Assembly (NCBI GenBank): GCA_937891805.1
Contig: CALATK010000036.1
Coordinates: forward strand, 1 to 22,625
From: an uncultured Fibrobacter sp.
Lineage (GTDB): Bacteria; Fibrobacterota; Fibrobacteria; Fibrobacterales; Fibrobacteraceae
DNA: 22,625 bases
Direction: 5' to 3'
In this document: in pieces, positions 20,882 through 22,625 of the stretch
Layout of the letters: each line of letters opens with the position of its first letter
How positions within the stretch are numbered: position 1 is the stretch's first letter
Notes under the pieces: generated by a model
Databases searched by the model: none
Seen by the model: the letters and a program-made list of their open reading frames with translations, nothing else
Told to the model about the DNA's origin: nothing
Made by a program: the position numbers and the translations under genes

Positions 20882-21775
20882 ATGAGCGTTTACTACCACC
20901 TTCCCGGACTGTTCGAATTTTATGACCTGTATAAGGCGTTCTTGCCGCTGTTTCGCGAGCATCGGGAATACTTTTACGACTGGTGTGAAATCGGTTCCAT
21001 TTACGGTGCGCCCAGCGATTGCCTTTGGGGTGGTGGCCGCGTCGGATTTGGCGATGCAGACCCCGAGGCCGTTGCCGCACTCACCAAGGAATACGGCATT
21101 TCGGCGCGCCTGACCTTCAGCAATTCCTTGCTCCGTGAAGAACATCTTGCCGACAAAAAATCTAATGCCCTGTGTGCCCTGTTCGAAAAAAATGGAGCGG
21201 CTCCGAGCGGCGTTATCGTCCATTCAGATTTATTGCTCAATTACATCAAGGCGAAGTATCCGGGATTCTATTTCGTTTCTTCGACCACGAAGGTGCTGAC
21301 GGAATTTAGCCGCTTCGAAGCAGAACTGAACCGCGACGAATTTAGTTACGTGGTGCCGGATTTCAGGCTCAACAAGCAATTCGCCAAACTCAACGCGCTA
21401 ACGCCTGCAGAAAAGCAGAAAGTCGAGTTCCTGAGCAATGAATGCTGCTGGTTCGGCTGCCAAGACCGCAAAAAGTGCTACGAGAACGTGAGCCAAAAGA
21501 ACCTTGGCGAAACTCAAGAAGACCATGTTTGTGCCTCGCCGAACGCGGGGCGCGGCTACCGCTTCTCTGACGCCATGAAAAATCCCGGATTCATCGGAAT
21601 CAATGACATTCAAAACGTGTACGCCCCGCAAGGGTTCCGTCACTTTAAAATCGAAGGCCGCAGCCTCGGCAGCGCCGTCATCCTGGAATTTCTGCTCTAT
21701 TACATGACCAAACCCGAATTCCAGCTCCAAGTCCGCGAAGAAATCTACCTCGACAGCTCGCTGGACTTGTTTTAA
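20882..21775 (+). CDS. U32-peptidase-like protein with a cysteine cluster
   Basis: 297 residues. The C-terminal part has 'FSYVVPDFRLN', then 'NECCWFGCQDRKKCYENV' (187-204), 'HVCASP' (215-220) and 'FRHFKIEGRS' (252-261). A cysteine cluster followed by a KIEGR-type segment is the pattern of the U32 family (RlhA, UbiU/UbiV, YhbU), where four cysteines bind an Fe-S cluster. Here Cys188, 189, 193, 199 and 217 are candidates. The N-terminal region is unlike the named subfamilies. Known members act in tRNA/rRNA or ubiquinone hydroxylation, or as collagenases; no function can be assigned here. No strong Shine-Dalgarno precedes the ATG. The gene stands alone. Confidence 0.55.
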   Translation: MSVYYHLPGLFEFYDLYKAFLPLFREHREYFYDWCEIGSIYGAPSDCLWGGGRVGFGDADPEAVAALTKEYGISARLTFSNSLLREEHLADKKSNALCALFEKNGAAPSGVIVHSDLLLNYIKAKYPGFYFVSSTTKVLTEFSRFEAELNRDEFSYVVPDFRLNKQFAKLNALTPAEKQKVEFLSNECCWFGCQDRKKCYENVSQKNLGETQEDHVCASPNAGRGYRFSDAMKNPGFIGINDIQNVYAPQGFRHFKIEGRSLGSAVILEFLLYYMTKPEFQLQVREEIYLDSSLDLF

Positions 21776-21827
21776 GACGAACCATGCTTATTTTTTCCGT
21801 TTTTCGGCTTTTTGGGGCGGTTTTTCA

Positions 21828-21856
21828 TTGTCTGAAACACGAAAAAGTGCTATATT
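21828..21856 (+). promoter_or_regulatory. Promoter of mdh
   Basis: TTGTCT (21828-21833), a 17-bp spacer and TATATT (21851-21856). The leader would be about 36 nt and includes the strong ribosome site AAAAGGAAGG (21882-21891), seven bases before the ATG at 21899. Confidence 0.65.
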
Positions 21857-21895
21857 TGATGCGTAAAAATCTAATTACCTTAAAAGGAAGGTTAA

Positions 21896-22625
<730 letters not shown>

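Noticed and set aside
20207..21223. A longer 338-codon form of the YfcE-like protein
   Set aside because: The extra N-terminus is translated from the dispersed repeat and from the antisense of the U32-like gene; family members begin near the DIHG motif.

Overview
The window looks like chromosomal DNA of a Gram-negative bacterium. It has a secretin, type IV pilus genes and a predicted outer-membrane protein. My best guess is Fibrobacterota (Fibrobacter-like), from the mix of PilT, a membrane mannan/cellulose-synthase-like glycosyltransferase, lineage-specific proteins and compact mixed-strand organisation. That placement is an inference. Nothing in the window proves it, and there is no rRNA. 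I see no phage, insertion sequence or CRISPR array. No stretch over about 170 bases lacks a gene or an identifiable leader or promoter.

Layout. 1-2781 (+): glycan assembly, with the 3' end of a membrane GT2 glycosyltransferase, a DPM1-type polyprenol-phosphate sugar synthase, and a GT2 fused to membrane helices and a C-terminal Rossmann-like domain. 2859-6814 (+): a Trm112-like protein, a large acidic TPR scaffold with repeated linear motifs, and the pilus retraction ATPase PilT, tightly packed as one apparent operon closed by a hairpin terminator. 6974-11183 (+): a second pilus/secretion operon of overlapping genes: a secretin, a bitopic GspC/PilP-like inner-membrane protein, a GspK/PilX-like minor pseudopilin, a GspI/PilV-like prepilin, and a very short prepilin that looks truncated. 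11242-12777 (-): a processive-type GT2. 12945-14401 (+): a TusA-domain protein, a degenerate SGNH-like protein and a small zinc-ribbon protein. 14551-16461 (+): a SulP anion transporter with a STAS domain. 16483-17999 (-): a degenerate HD-domain protein and MetF. 18151-18224: tRNA-Arg(UCU) with a strong terminator. 18259-20133 (-): a predicted outer-membrane protein and a Phd/ParE toxin-antitoxin pair. 20207-20785 (-): a YfcE-like phosphodiesterase. 20882-21775 (+): a U32-like protein. 21899-end (+): malate dehydrogenase, cut by the window edge.

How the genes work together. PilT and the secretin-pseudopilin operon belong to the same type of machine, and the TPR scaffold is plausibly its positional or regulatory partner (inference). 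The SulP transporter, the TusA-like protein and MetF all touch sulfur or one-carbon metabolism, but each has its own signals and I do not claim a pathway.

Non-coding signals stand out. Two short dispersed-repeat types each occur twice. Copies touch the start codons of genes without a Shine-Dalgarno sequence, overlap the stop codon of the 511-aa glycosyltransferase, or supply the -35 element of a strong sulP promoter. Dyads overlap the promoters of metF and of the toxin-antitoxin operon. I found no clear wholly new multi-gene defence or metabolic system. The most unusual items are the motif-repeat TPR scaffold next to PilT, the two active-site-degenerate enzyme homologues, and the repeat/promoter architecture.
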